Assembly (NCBI GenBank): GCA_964430565.1
Contig: CAYSFD010000010.1
Span: 62,001 to 126,000 of the forward strand
Origin: VBDM01 sp964430565
GTDB taxonomy: Bacteria; Pseudomonadota; Gammaproteobacteria; Burkholderiales; SG8-39
DNA length: 64,000 nucleotides
Direction: 5' to 3'
The notes beneath the pieces are model-generated. The model saw only the letters and a list, made by a program, of their open reading frames with translations, was not told where the DNA came from and ran no database searches. The translations under genes were made by a program, and so were the position numbers. This document shows, piece by piece, positions 22,562 to 31,942 of this stretch (positions are counted from its first letter, which is position 1; each line of letters starts with the position of its first letter).

Positions 22562-24007
22562 CTAACTCGACAGCTTGCGCTTCAGAATTTCGTTCACCTG
22601 TGTCGGGTTGGCCTTGCCCTTGGTCGCCTTCATCACCTGGCCGACGAGCGAGTTGAAGGCCTTTTCCTTGCCTGCGCGGTAATCTTCGACCTGCTTCGCG
22701 TTCGATGCGATCACTTCGACGACGACCTTCTCGATTGCACCGGCATCGCTGATCTGCTTCAGGCCGCGCTTCTCGATGATTTCGTCGGCCGCGCCCTCCC
22801 CAGCCCATATCGCCTCGAATACCTCCTTGGCCATCTTTCCCGAGAGCGTTCCATCATCGACCAGGTCGGCGAGTCGCCGCAATTTGCCAGCCGACACTCG
22901 GCTCTCGGAGATATCGAGATTTGCATCGTTCAGTTTTGAGCTGAGCGAGCCGGATATCCAGTTAGCAAGAGCGGGCACTTTGTCCCTGGGCGCGTCGCCA
23001 AACATCTGCAACGCGTAGTGGGTGGTCTGAATGCTCGAGGTGAGAAAGCTCGCTTGCGCCGGGGAGAGACCTACTTCGATGAACTTCTTGCGTTTCGCCT
23101 CCGGCAACTCCGGCATCGTCGCCTTGATCTCGTTTATCCAGTTGTCCGAAACCTCAAGCGGCAGCAGATCGGGATCCGGAAAATATCGGTAATCGTGCGC
23201 CTCCTCCTTGATGCGCAGCGAACGCGTCTCGTCTTTGTCGGAATCGTACAGGCGGGTCTCCTGCACGATCTTGCCGCCGTCTTCCAGAATCTCGATCTGG
23301 CGCTTCACCTCGAACTCGATCGCGCGCTCCGTGAAGCGGAACGAATTGAGGTTCTTGATTTCGCAGCGCGTTCCGAGCGGCGCGCCCGGCCGCCGCACCG
23401 AGACGTTGGCGTCGCAGCGAAACGACCCCTCCTGCATGTTGCCGTCGCAAATGTCGATCCAGCGAACGAGAGAATGCAGCGCCTTGGCGTAGGCGACCGC
23501 CTCTTCCGCCGAGCGCATGTCGGGCTCGGAGACAATCTCGAGAAGCGGTACGCCCGCGCGGTTCAAGTCGATTCCGCTCATGCCGTGGAAATCCTCGTGC
23601 AGCGACTTTCCGGCGTCCTCCTCGAGGTGAGCGCGGGTAAGGCGCACCTTAATCACACCGCGCGTCGGTGAGGTGATGGGTATCTCTCCCCCTTTCACGA
23701 TCGGCAGCTCGAACTGGCTGATCTGATAGCCCTTGGGAAGATCGGGATAGAAGTAGCTCTTGCGCGCGAAAACGGAGCGGCGGTTGATATTATCGGAGAG
23801 GCCTCCGTTTACCGCCAAGCCAAAGCGCACCGCCTTGGCGATCGCTTCGCGGTTCGCCACCGGCAGCACGCCCGGCAGCGCGATGTCCACCGCGCTCGCC
23901 TGGGTGTTGGGCGCCGCGCCGAATGTGGTGGAGGCTCCCGAAAACATTTTGGACGCGGTGGAGAGCTGCGCGTGAGTCTCGATCCCGATCACGATTTCCC
24001 AGTTCAT
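22562..24007 (-). CDS. gatB: Aspartyl/glutamyl-tRNA amidotransferase subunit B
   Basis: 481 residues from ATG 24007 (MNWEIVIGIETHAQL), which overlaps the gatA stop by four bases. Family signatures are EIVIGIETHAQL at the start, FYPDLPKGYQISQFE, RAGVPLLEIVSEPD and the C-terminal YqeY-like tail domain ending VNEILKRKLSS. GatB supplies the kinase/tRNA-binding function that converts Glu-tRNA(Gln) or Asp-tRNA(Asn) to the amide. The final codons are duplicated at 18706-18759 beyond the integron array. A longer upstream frame to 24289 is only overlap with gatA. Confidence 0.95.
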   Translation of the reverse strand: MNWEIVIGIETHAQLSTASKMFSGASTTFGAAPNTQASAVDIALPGVLPVANREAIAKAVRFGLAVNGGLSDNINRRSVFARKSYFYPDLPKGYQISQFELPIVKGGEIPITSPTRGVIKVRLTRAHLEEDAGKSLHEDFHGMSGIDLNRAGVPLLEIVSEPDMRSAEEAVAYAKALHSLVRWIDICDGNMQEGSFRCDANVSVRRPGAPLGTRCEIKNLNSFRFTERAIEFEVKRQIEILEDGGKIVQETRLYDSDKDETRSLRIKEEAHDYRYFPDPDLLPLEVSDNWINEIKATMPELPEAKRKKFIEVGLSPAQASFLTSSIQTTHYALQMFGDAPRDKVPALANWISGSLSSKLNDANLDISESRVSAGKLRRLADLVDDGTLSGKMAKEVFEAIWAGEGAADEIIEKRGLKQISDAGAIEKVVVEVIASNAKQVEDYRAGKEKAFNSLVGQVMKATKGKANPTQVNEILKRKLSS

Positions 24008-25464
24008 GGCTCGATCCCGGCGGGTCGCCGCACATGCCAGTCGGTCGCTTTCTGGTACTGGTGCGCGACGTTCAGCATCCTGGCTTCGGCAAAATAGTTT
24101 CCCGTGATATGCAGCCCCACCGGCAGCTTGTCGTTTCCGAACCCGCACGGAATCGACATCGCGGGCAATCCGGCCAGATTGGCCGGAGTCGTGTAGATGT
24201 CGTTCAGGTACATCTGCACCGGATCGGCGGCCTTCGCGCCGATCCTGAACGCCACCGTCGGAGAAGTCGGACCGATCACGAGGTCGCATTGTTTGAAGGC
24301 TTCGACGAAGTCCTGCGCGATCAACCGCCGGATCTTCTGCGCCTTCAGGTAGTAGGCATCGTAGTACCCGTGCGACAGAACGTAAGTGCCGATGAGAATG
24401 CGGCGTCTGACTTCCGCGCCGAACCCCTCCGCCCGGGTTTTGCTGTACATGTCGGCGAGGTCGCGATAGCCGCTCGCGCGGTAGCCGTAGCGCACGCCGT
24501 CGAAGCGCGACAGGTTCGACGACGCCTCGGCCGACGCGATCACATAGTACGCCGGCACCGACAGGCCACTGTTGGGCAGACTGATCGAAACACGTTTCGC
24601 GCCGAGCTTCTCGAATTGCGCAAGCGCCGACTCCACCGCCTTGCCGACGTCAGCAGCAAGCCCTTCGCCGAAATGCTCCTTCGGCACGCCGATGCGAATT
24701 CCCGCGAGCGGTTTCTCAAGATCCCCGGTGTAGTCTTCGGGAGGGCGCTCGACCGAAGTCGAATCGCGCGCGTCGAACCCGACCATCGCGTTCAAAAGCA
24801 GCGCGACGTCCTCTGCGCTTTTCGCAATCGGTCCGCCCTGATCGAGACTGGAAGCGAAGGCTATCATCCCGTAACGCGACACCAGGCCGTAGGTCGGCTT
24901 CAGCCCCGATACTCCCGAGAGCGCGGCGGGCTGGCGGATCGAGCCGCCAGTGTCGGTGCCGGTGGCCGCCGGCGCCATGCGTGCTGCGATCGCCGCCGCA
25001 GATCCGCCCGAGGAACCGCCCGGTACGCAGGTCTTGTCCCATGGATTTTTCACCGGACCGTAGAACGAGTTCTCGCTGGAGGAACCCATCGCGAACTCGT
25101 CCATGTTGGTCTTGCCGAGAATCACGGCACCCGCGTCGTTGAAGCGTTCGATGACGTGCGCGTCATACGGGCCGACGAAATTCGAGAGTATTTTGGAGCC
25201 GCAGGTGGTGAGCCAGTCCTTCGCGACGAAGATGTCCTTGTGCGCAACCGGGATACCGGTCAGCGGTTTCGAGTCGCCCTTCACGATGCGCTCGTCGGCA
25301 GCCCGCGCCTGCGCGAGGCTCTTCTCAGGTTCGACCGTGATGAACGCCTTGAGCGCGTTGTTCAGCCCCGCGATGCGCGCCAGAAACAGATTTGTCAGCT
25401 CGACGCTTGAGACCTTTTTTTGCGCGAGCGCGATCGAAAGCTCTTTGAGAGAAGCATTCAGCAT
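24004..25464 (-). CDS. gatA: Aspartyl/glutamyl-tRNA amidotransferase subunit A
   Basis: 486 residues, an amidase-signature enzyme. The Ser-cis-Ser-Lys triad is visible as Lys76 (IPVAHKDIF), Ser151 (PGGSSGGSAA) and Ser175 (TDTGGSIRQPA). It releases ammonia from glutamine and channels it to GatB. Presence of the complex implies that Gln-tRNA and/or Asn-tRNA is made indirectly. It lies 21 bases after gatC and is translationally coupled to gatB. Confidence 0.96.
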   Translation of the reverse strand: MLNASLKELSIALAQKKVSSVELTNLFLARIAGLNNALKAFITVEPEKSLAQARAADERIVKGDSKPLTGIPVAHKDIFVAKDWLTTCGSKILSNFVGPYDAHVIERFNDAGAVILGKTNMDEFAMGSSSENSFYGPVKNPWDKTCVPGGSSGGSAAAIAARMAPAATGTDTGGSIRQPAALSGVSGLKPTYGLVSRYGMIAFASSLDQGGPIAKSAEDVALLLNAMVGFDARDSTSVERPPEDYTGDLEKPLAGIRIGVPKEHFGEGLAADVGKAVESALAQFEKLGAKRVSISLPNSGLSVPAYYVIASAEASSNLSRFDGVRYGYRASGYRDLADMYSKTRAEGFGAEVRRRILIGTYVLSHGYYDAYYLKAQKIRRLIAQDFVEAFKQCDLVIGPTSPTVAFRIGAKAADPVQMYLNDIYTTPANLAGLPAMSIPCGFGNDKLPVGLHITGNYFAEARMLNVAHQYQKATDWHVRRPAGIEP

Positions 25465-25485
25465 GGGATTCAGGCCCGAATCCCG

Positions 25486-25779
25486 CTATTCGATCACCTT
25501 AGGAACGAGGTAAAGGCCCGCTTCCACCGCATCTTTCGGCGCGACCGATTGGTAAAGCTCGCGCTGGTCGGTTTCCTTCGCTTCGTCGGGACGCAGCCGC
25601 AGCGCCAGCCCTTGAGCGTGCGTCATCGGCTCGATTCCGTCGGTGTCGACCTTTTGCATCTGCCCGATCAATTCGAAGATGTCGTTCAACTGGGACTGAA
25701 CGGCCCGGGCTTCCGCGTCGCCGATCCCGATACGCGCGAGCTCGGCGATGCGATGAACTTCCTCAAGCGACAGCGGCAT
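25486..25779 (-). CDS. gatC: Aspartyl/glutamyl-tRNA amidotransferase subunit C
   Basis: 97 residues from ATG 25779 (MPLSLEEVHRIAELARIGIG). The small subunit stabilises GatA-GatB; its opening helices and the central EPMTHAQGLALRLRPDEA segment are typical. The start is fixed by family length; upstream in-frame codons to 25929 run through the divergent mreB promoter. It heads the gatCAB operon. Confidence 0.93.
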   Translation of the reverse strand: MPLSLEEVHRIAELARIGIGDAEARAVQSQLNDIFELIGQMQKVDTDGIEPMTHAQGLALRLRPDEAKETDQRELYQSVAPKDAVEAGLYLVPKVIE

Positions 25780-25789
25780 GAAAAATCGC

Positions 25790-25818
25790 TTAAAACTGAA
25801 ATTTATTTGTTGTATTAT
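25790..25818 (+). promoter_or_regulatory. Candidate promoter of the mreB operon
   Basis: TTAAAA (25790-25795) and TATTAT (25813-25818) are 17 bases apart in the 79-base AT-rich gap between gatC and mreB. The -10 differs from consensus at one position. The gap also has to carry the gatC promoter on the other strand. Confidence 0.5.
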
Positions 25819-25858
25819 ACCGCAATCAAGAACCTTCTTTCCCAAGGAAATCAGCAAG

Positions 25859-26902
25859 ATGTTCGGCTTTTTGCGTGGATATTTTTCCGAAGACATGGCC
25901 ATCGATCTGGGCACGGCCAATACGCTCATTTACGTGCGCGGCAAGGGCATCGTGCTGGATGAGCCTTCGGTCGTCGCGATCCGCCAGGAAGGCGGCCACA
26001 ATTCCAAAAAAACCATTCTGGCGGTCGGCAAGGAAGCGAAAATGATGCTCGGCAAGACGCCGGGGAACATCACCGCGATCCGTCCGATGAAGGACGGCGT
26101 GATTGCCGACTTCACCGTCACCGAGCAGATGTTGAAGCAGTTCATCAAGAGAGTGCATCAGTCGCGCCTGCTTTCGCCCAGCCCTCGCATCATCATCTGC
26201 GTGCCTTGCGGGTCGACGCAGGTCGAGCGGCGCGCGATTCGCGAGGCTGCCACCGAAGCCGGCGCAAGCCAGGTGTTCCTGATCGAGGAGCCGATGGCGG
26301 CGGCAATCGGCGCGGATCTTCCGGTCGCCGAAGCCACGGGCTCGATGATCGTGGACATCGGCGGCGGCACCACCGAGGTCGGCGTGATCTCGCTCGGCGG
26401 CATGGTGTACTCGGGCAGCGTGCGCGTCGGCGGCGACAAGTTCGACGAAGCCATTATCAACTACATCCGCCGCAATTACGGCATGCTGATCGGGGAGACG
26501 ACGGCGGAAATGGTCAAGAAGGAAATCGGCTCGGCGTTCCCTGGGTCGGAAGTGCGCGAGATGGAAGTGAAGGGCCGCAACCTCGCCGAGGGCATTCCGA
26601 GGAGCTTCACCATCTCCTCGAACGAAATCCTGGAAGCGCTCACCGAACCGCTCAACCAGATGGTTAGCGCGATCAAGTCGGGGCTCGAGCAGACGCCGCC
26701 GGAACTGGGCGCTGACATCGCCGAGAAAGGCATGGTCATTGCCGGTGGCGGAGCGTTGCTGCGCGACATAGATCGACTCCTCATGGAGGAGACCGGGCTT
26801 CCGGTGATCGTCGCCGACGATCCGCTCACCTGCGTCGTGCGCGGCTCGGGCAAAGCGCTGGAAAGAATGGACAAGCTCGGGAGCATCTTCGCAAGCGAGT
26901 AG
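25859..26902 (+). CDS. mreB: Rod-shape-determining protein MreB
   Basis: 347 residues of actin fold, standard length. Phosphate-1 loop MAIDLGTANTLIYV is near residue 13, the second phosphate loop is SMIVDIGGGTTEVGVISL, and the adenosine motif is GMVIAGGGALLRDIDR. It polymerises beneath the inner membrane and positions the elongasome, indicating a rod-shaped cell. The start at 25859 is the first codon of the conserved MFGFLRGYFSEDMAIDLG. It heads a run of about eleven co-directional genes. Confidence 0.97.
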   Translation: MFGFLRGYFSEDMAIDLGTANTLIYVRGKGIVLDEPSVVAIRQEGGHNSKKTILAVGKEAKMMLGKTPGNITAIRPMKDGVIADFTVTEQMLKQFIKRVHQSRLLSPSPRIIICVPCGSTQVERRAIREAATEAGASQVFLIEEPMAAAIGADLPVAEATGSMIVDIGGGTTEVGVISLGGMVYSGSVRVGGDKFDEAIINYIRRNYGMLIGETTAEMVKKEIGSAFPGSEVREMEVKGRNLAEGIPRSFTISSNEILEALTEPLNQMVSAIKSGLEQTPPELGADIAEKGMVIAGGGALLRDIDRLLMEETGLPVIVADDPLTCVVRGSGKALERMDKLGSIFASE

Positions 26903-26911
26903 GACCAGGGC

Positions 26912-27823
26912 ATGGACTATCAGCCGCCGCCGTTTTTCAGCCGCGGCCCCGCGCCGCTTGTTCGCCTTGCGTTCTTTATATCGCTTGCGGTCCTCTTGAT
27001 GGTGCTGGACGCACGCTTTCGCTACGCGGAATCGCTGCGCCAGGTCGTCGCCCTCCTCGTCTACCCCCTGCAGCGGACCGCGCTCGTCCCGGTGGAGCTG
27101 TTTAATGCCGCCGCCGAGTTCTTCACTACGCAGGTGGCCTTGAAACGGGAGAATGACGAGCTCAAGACCAGGCGCCTGCAAGGCGCGAACGATCTGCTTA
27201 CCCTCGAAGCGCTGCGCGCTGAGAATGCGCAGCTGCGGCGATTGCTCGACGCGCGCGAGCGCCTGAGCGTCGACTCAACGCTGGCGGAGATCCTTTTTCA
27301 GGGTCGCGATCCCTTCTCGCGCAAGGTCGTCATCGATAAGGGCAGCCAGCAGGGCATCCAGGCCGGCCAGGCAGTCATCGACGACATCGGCGTCATCGGC
27401 CAGGTGACGCGGGTGCATCCGCTCCTGTCCGAAGTCACCCTGATCACGGACAAGGAGCAGAGAACCCCGGTGCAGGTCGTGAGGAACGGCCTGCGCGCGG
27501 TCATCTACGGCGGCGGGGACAAAGGCATGCTTGATTTGAGCTACCTCGCCGCGAACGCCGACGTTCAAGCCGACGACGTGCTTGTGACCTCGGGTATCGA
27601 CGGCACTTATCCCGCCGGCCTTCCGGTCGCGAAAGTGTCGCGCATCGAGCGCGACGCCGCCTACGCCTTTGCAAAAATTAGCTGCGTGCCCACCGCGGGC
27701 ATCGAACAGAATCGGCAGGTGCTGGTGCTGACCTCCGAAGCGGGCTTCCCACCCCCTCCAACGGAAGCCGAGCCCCGGGCGGGCAACCTCCCGAAACAGA
27801 AGCGCGTGAGAAAACGCGAATGA
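26912..27823 (+). CDS. mreC: Rod-shape-determining protein MreC
   Basis: 303 residues: one N-terminal membrane helix (about 19-38), a coiled coil (about 70-115), then the periplasmic beta-barrel domain with SRKVVIDKGSQQGIQAGQAV. A proline-rich basic tail ends the protein. MreC scaffolds PBP2 and RodA activity in the periplasm. It starts nine bases after mreB. Confidence 0.94.
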   Translation: MDYQPPPFFSRGPAPLVRLAFFISLAVLLMVLDARFRYAESLRQVVALLVYPLQRTALVPVELFNAAAEFFTTQVALKRENDELKTRRLQGANDLLTLEALRAENAQLRRLLDARERLSVDSTLAEILFQGRDPFSRKVVIDKGSQQGIQAGQAVIDDIGVIGQVTRVHPLLSEVTLITDKEQRTPVQVVRNGLRAVIYGGGDKGMLDLSYLAANADVQADDVLVTSGIDGTYPAGLPVAKVSRIERDAAYAFAKISCVPTAGIEQNRQVLVLTSEAGFPPPPTEAEPRAGNLPKQKRVRKRE

Positions 27824-27839
27824 ACGCGGCGCTACTCTG

Positions 27840-28361
27840 ATGGCATTCCTCGAACAGTCGCAGCGCATCCTGCTGCCTGTGAGGCCCGCCTATATGGTGC
27901 TCACCTTGGTGCTTGCACTGCTCTTTAACCTGCTGCCGTGGCGCGACGTCATCTGGCTGCCCGACATGGTTGCGCTTGTGCTCATGTTCTGGTGCGTGCA
28001 TCAGCCCCGCAAGATAGGCATCGGCACTGCCTGGTTCCTGGGGCTCATCATGGACGCGGGTAATGGCGCGCTGCTTGGCCAGCACGCCCTTGCCTACGCC
28101 GTTCTCGCCTTTGCAGCGATCGGCTTGCACCGGCGCATCCTGTGGTTCTCGCTATGGCGGCAGGCGGCTCATGTGTTCGTGCTGTTGTTTGCATGCCAAT
28201 TGCTGATGCTCGTCGCGCGGATGATCGCCGGCGGCGTATTCCCGGGTTTCGCCTACCTCGGCGGGAGCCTCATCGCCGCGGCCCTATGGCCGACTGCGAC
28301 GTTTCTCCTTCTGCTGCCGCAGCGAAGGCCCGAGAGCGTGGACCAGAACCGGCCGATATAA
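27840..28361 (+). CDS. mreD: Rod-shape-determining protein MreD
   Basis: 173 residues, five or so membrane helices, with the LLPWRDVIWLPDMVALVLMFW and GLIMDAGNGALLGQHALAY segments typical of MreD. It links MreC with the peptidoglycan synthases in the inner membrane. The gene ends five bases before mrdA. Confidence 0.92.
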   Translation: MAFLEQSQRILLPVRPAYMVLTLVLALLFNLLPWRDVIWLPDMVALVLMFWCVHQPRKIGIGTAWFLGLIMDAGNGALLGQHALAYAVLAFAAIGLHRRILWFSLWRQAAHVFVLLFACQLLMLVARMIAGGVFPGFAYLGGSLIAAALWPTATFLLLLPQRRPESVDQNRPI

Positions 28362-28366
28362 GGACC

Positions 28367-30277
28367 ATGCGCCTCGCGGAGATCCGCAACACCCAGCGCG
28401 AACTGTATTACTTCCAGCTGCGTCTGGGCGTCGCCGGGGTCGTCGTGCTTGTCGCGTTCGCGATCCTGTTCGCGCGCTTCTTCTACCTGCAGGTCATCCG
28501 GAGCGAGTACTACGCAACCAAAGCCGAGGACAACCGTATTTTTGTCATGCCGATCCCGCCCAACCGCGGCCTGATCCTCGACCGCAGCGGCGTGGTGCTC
28601 GCCCGCAACTACTCGGCTTACACGCTGGAGCTCACGCTGAGCAAAATCGCCGACCTCGAAGGCACGATCGAGGAGCTCGCCACCCTGGTCGACATCCACC
28701 CCAAGGACCGCAGGCGCTTCCGTAAACTCCGCGAGGAAAGCAAGGGCCTCGACACTCTGCCCCTGCGCACCCGCCTTACCGATGAGGAGGTTGCCAGACT
28801 TGCGGTCAACCGTCACCGTCTTCCCGGCGTCGATATCAAGGGAAGGCTGTTTCGCCAGTATCCTCTTGGCGAGATCGCCTCGCACGTCGTGGGGTATATC
28901 GGCCGAATCGACAATCGCGACGTCGCTCGCCTGGAAGAGGCCGACGTCAAGGCAAACTACAAGGGAAGCGACCACATCGGCAAAACCGGCCTGGAGCAGA
29001 GCTACGAGCGCGAGCTGCACGGGACCACCGGCTTCGATGAAGTCGAGACGGACGCCGGAGGACTCATAGTGCGCACGCTCTCGCAAACGGCGCCCGCCGT
29101 CTCGGGCAACAATCTCAGCCTCACGCTCGACATCGGACTGCAGGAAACCGTGGAGCGCGCTTTCGGTGAAAACCGCGGCGCTCTGGTGGCGATCGAGCCT
29201 TCCACCGGCGCCATACTCGCCTTCGTCTCCAGGCCCGGCTATGACCCGAATTTCTTTATCGACGGCATCGACCCGGTCAACTGGGACGCGCTCAACAATT
29301 CCCCCGACCACCCGCTCAACAACCGCGCCCTGACCGGACTGTACCCGCCGGGCTCGACCTTCAAGCCTTTTATGGCGCTTGCGGCGCTGGAGCTCGGCAC
29401 GAGAACTCCGACTCAGTTGACTTACGATCCCGGCTACTTCACGTTGGGGAATAACCGCTTCCGCGATTTCAAGGCGGGCGGCCACGGCTACGTGGACATG
29501 GTGAGGTCGATCGTCGTGTCCTGCGACACCTATTATTACGTGCTCGCCAACGATCTCGGCATCGACAACATCGCGCGCTTCATGGGCCAATTCGGCTTCG
29601 GCGCGCGCACCGGAATCGACCTGGAGGGCGAATCGGCGGGAGTGCTGCCTTCGCAGGAGTGGAAAAAGAAGTACTTCAAGACCCCGGAGCAGCAGAGGTG
29701 GTACGCGGGCGAGACCATCAGCATCGGCATCGGCCAGGGCTATCATGCGCATACGCCGCTGCAGCTCGCGCTGGCCGTCGCGGCGCTTGCCAACGACGGC
29801 GTGATGCATCGCCCGCATTTGGTTGACTACATCGAAAATCCCAGGACGGGCGAACGCACCTATACGAAGCCTCAGCCCTTGAAAACCATCCCGCTGAAGG
29901 CCGAGAGCCTTGAAGTCATCAAACGCGCCATGGCCGGGGTCAACAAGGAGGGAACGAGTGCGCGTGCCTTCGCAGGCGCCAGCTATACCAGCGCCGGCAA
30001 GACGGGCACCGCCCAGGTGGTGGCGCTCAAAGCAGGCGAGAAATACGTCGAATCGCAAGTCGACGAGTACCTGCGCGATCATGCATTGTTCATCGCCTTT
30101 GCTCCCTTGGAGAACCCGAAAATCGCGCTCGCGGTTCTGGTGGAGAACGCCGGGTTCGGGGCGCGCGCGGCGGCGCCGATCGCACGCAAGGCGCTCGACT
30201 ACTATCTGCTCGGCAAGCGCCTCGACAAGCCGGCGCGAGCCGCGCCCGCTCCGAAGAAGAAGGACGCCGATGATTGA
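28367..30277 (+). CDS. mrdA: Penicillin-binding protein 2 (peptidoglycan transpeptidase)
   Basis: 636 residues from ATG 28367. An N-terminal membrane helix (about 20-45) precedes the dimerisation domain and the transpeptidase domain. The active-site serine is in PGSTFKPF (SxxK), followed by the SCDTYYY motif (SxD/N) and KTGTAQV (KTG). It crosslinks side-wall peptidoglycan in complex with RodA and MreC. Its stop overlaps the rodA start by eight bases. Confidence 0.96.
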   Translation: MRLAEIRNTQRELYYFQLRLGVAGVVVLVAFAILFARFFYLQVIRSEYYATKAEDNRIFVMPIPPNRGLILDRSGVVLARNYSAYTLELTLSKIADLEGTIEELATLVDIHPKDRRRFRKLREESKGLDTLPLRTRLTDEEVARLAVNRHRLPGVDIKGRLFRQYPLGEIASHVVGYIGRIDNRDVARLEEADVKANYKGSDHIGKTGLEQSYERELHGTTGFDEVETDAGGLIVRTLSQTAPAVSGNNLSLTLDIGLQETVERAFGENRGALVAIEPSTGAILAFVSRPGYDPNFFIDGIDPVNWDALNNSPDHPLNNRALTGLYPPGSTFKPFMALAALELGTRTPTQLTYDPGYFTLGNNRFRDFKAGGHGYVDMVRSIVVSCDTYYYVLANDLGIDNIARFMGQFGFGARTGIDLEGESAGVLPSQEWKKKYFKTPEQQRWYAGETISIGIGQGYHAHTPLQLALAVAALANDGVMHRPHLVDYIENPRTGERTYTKPQPLKTIPLKAESLEVIKRAMAGVNKEGTSARAFAGASYTSAGKTGTAQVVALKAGEKYVESQVDEYLRDHALFIAFAPLENPKIALAVLVENAGFGARAAAPIARKALDYYLLGKRLDKPARAAPAPKKKDADD

Positions 30278-31364
30278 CCGCCTGCTTGCGCGGCTCTCGG
30301 AGGGAATCGACGGGCCGCTCTTTGCCATCGCGTGCGGGCTTCTCGTGCTGGGCCTCGCCACGCTCTACAGCGCGGCGTTCCAGGCGCCCGCGCGGGTCGG
30401 CGCACAGGCGCTCAACATCCTCCTTGCCCTCTCGCTGATGTGGGTCGCCGCGCAAATCTCGCCGCAGACTTTCATGCGCTACGCGGTCCCGGCCTTCATG
30501 TTTGTCCTCCTGCTGCTGGCCGGCGTCGCCTTGTTCGGCGACGTGAGGAACAACGCGCGCAGATGGCTGCCGCTCGGTTTCACGAGCATCCAGCCCTCGG
30601 AGCTGATGAAGATCGCGATGCCTCTCATGCTTGCGTGGTACTTTCACCGCCACGCGGCCGCGCTGCGTTTTCGCGAGTACGCGGTCGCGATCGCGCTGCT
30701 TGCGGTGCCGACCGTGATGATCGCCCGCCAGCCCGATCTGGGCACGGCGCTGCTTGTCGCCGCCGCGGGTTTCTACGTGATTTTCCTCGCCGGCCTGTCC
30801 TGGAAGGTCATCGCGGGGGGTTCCGCCGCGGTGCTCGCAAGCCTGCCCGTCCTGTGGGGCGCGCTGCACGACTACCAGCGCCGGCGCTTCCTGACTCTGC
30901 TCGATCCTTCCTCGGATCCGCTCGGCGCGGGCTACCACATCATCCAGTCCACTATCGCGGTCGGATCCGGCGGCATCACCGGCAAGGGCTGGCTGTCGGG
31001 CACCCAGACGCACCTGGAGTTCATCCCGGAGCGCGCCACCGACTTTGTCTTCGCCGTGTATTCCGAGGAGTTCGGGCTGATCGGCAATACGCTTCTGCTG
31101 GTGCTCTATCTCGCGCTCATCATGCGCGGGCTGATGATCGCCGCCAACGCTCCGACTCTCTTCACCCGGCTGGTCGCGGGCTCGATCACTCTCACCTTTT
31201 TCACTTACGCCGTGGTCAACATGGGCATGGTGAGCGGGCTGCTCCCCGTCGTCGGTGTGCCGCTGCCTCTGGTGAGCTACGGCGGCACATCGATCGTGAC
31301 GCTGTGTGTCGGCCTGGGAATATTGATGAGCATCCAGCGCCACCGCGCCCTGGTGCAGACGTGA
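30270..31364 (+). CDS. rodA: Rod-shape-determining protein RodA (SEDS glycosyltransferase)
   Basis: 364 residues and about ten membrane helices. The SEDS signatures RQPDLGTALL, FIPERATDFVFAVYSEEFGLIG and VPLPLVSYGGTS are all present, including the catalytic Asp in ERATDFVF. It polymerises glycan strands for PBP2. It overlaps mrdA and, by four bases, rlpA. Confidence 0.96.
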   Translation: MIDRLLARLSEGIDGPLFAIACGLLVLGLATLYSAAFQAPARVGAQALNILLALSLMWVAAQISPQTFMRYAVPAFMFVLLLLAGVALFGDVRNNARRWLPLGFTSIQPSELMKIAMPLMLAWYFHRHAAALRFREYAVAIALLAVPTVMIARQPDLGTALLVAAAGFYVIFLAGLSWKVIAGGSAAVLASLPVLWGALHDYQRRRFLTLLDPSSDPLGAGYHIIQSTIAVGSGGITGKGWLSGTQTHLEFIPERATDFVFAVYSEEFGLIGNTLLLVLYLALIMRGLMIAANAPTLFTRLVAGSITLTFFTYAVVNMGMVSGLLPVVGVPLPLVSYGGTSIVTLCVGLGILMSIQRHRALVQT

Positions 31365-31942
31365 AAGGGCCTGAGCTCGAGCGTTTTCACGCCGCCGCAT
31401 CCGCGCCGCGGGTGTGGCTGCTCGGGGCGCTCGTGGTTGTCGCCGCATGCAGCGGCACCGGCGGACGCGACGGCGGGCCGGCAGGGTCGCCCCCGGTCAA
31501 TCTCGACCGGGTCGCCGACGCCAAACCCAGGGTCGAGCCGCTTCATCGTAGCGCCAACAATCCCTACACCGTGCTTGGCAGGAAGTACGTACCGCATCAG
31601 TCGCTCAAACCCTACCGTAAGCACGGCATCGCAAGCTGGTACGGGCGCAAATTTCACGGCAGGCCGACTTCGAGCGGCGAGCGCTACGACATGTACGCGA
31701 TGACCGCGGCGCATACCGTCCTGCCGATCCCGAGCTACGTGCGCGTGACACATCTCGGCAACGGGCGCTCGGTCATCGTGCGCATCAACGACCGCGGACC
31801 GTTTCATGCCGACCGCATTATCGACCTGTCCTACGCGGCGGCGCATAAGCTCGGGGTTGTCAACGCCGGCAGCGCACGAGTGGAAGTGGAGACCATCTTG
31901 CCGGGAAAGATTGCGTCATCGGGCAGGCCCGCATCGCTATGA
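31361..31942 (+). CDS. rlpA: RlpA family lipoprotein (septal ring lytic transglycosylase-like)
   Basis: 193 residues from a GTG overlapping the rodA stop. LVVVAAC (around residues 23-30) is a lipobox within a signal peptide, so the mature protein is lipid-anchored. The double-psi beta-barrel domain is clear: GIASWYGRKFHGRPTSSGE, YDMYAMTAAHTVLP, VIVRINDRGPF, IIDLSYAAAHKLG. The C-terminal SPOR domain found in many RlpA proteins is missing, so septal targeting through denuded glycans is not expected. Confidence 0.92.
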   Translation: MKGPELERFHAAASAPRVWLLGALVVVAACSGTGGRDGGPAGSPPVNLDRVADAKPRVEPLHRSANNPYTVLGRKYVPHQSLKPYRKHGIASWYGRKFHGRPTSSGERYDMYAMTAAHTVLPIPSYVRVTHLGNGRSVIVRINDRGPFHADRIIDLSYAAAHKLGVVNAGSARVEVETILPGKIASSGRPASL

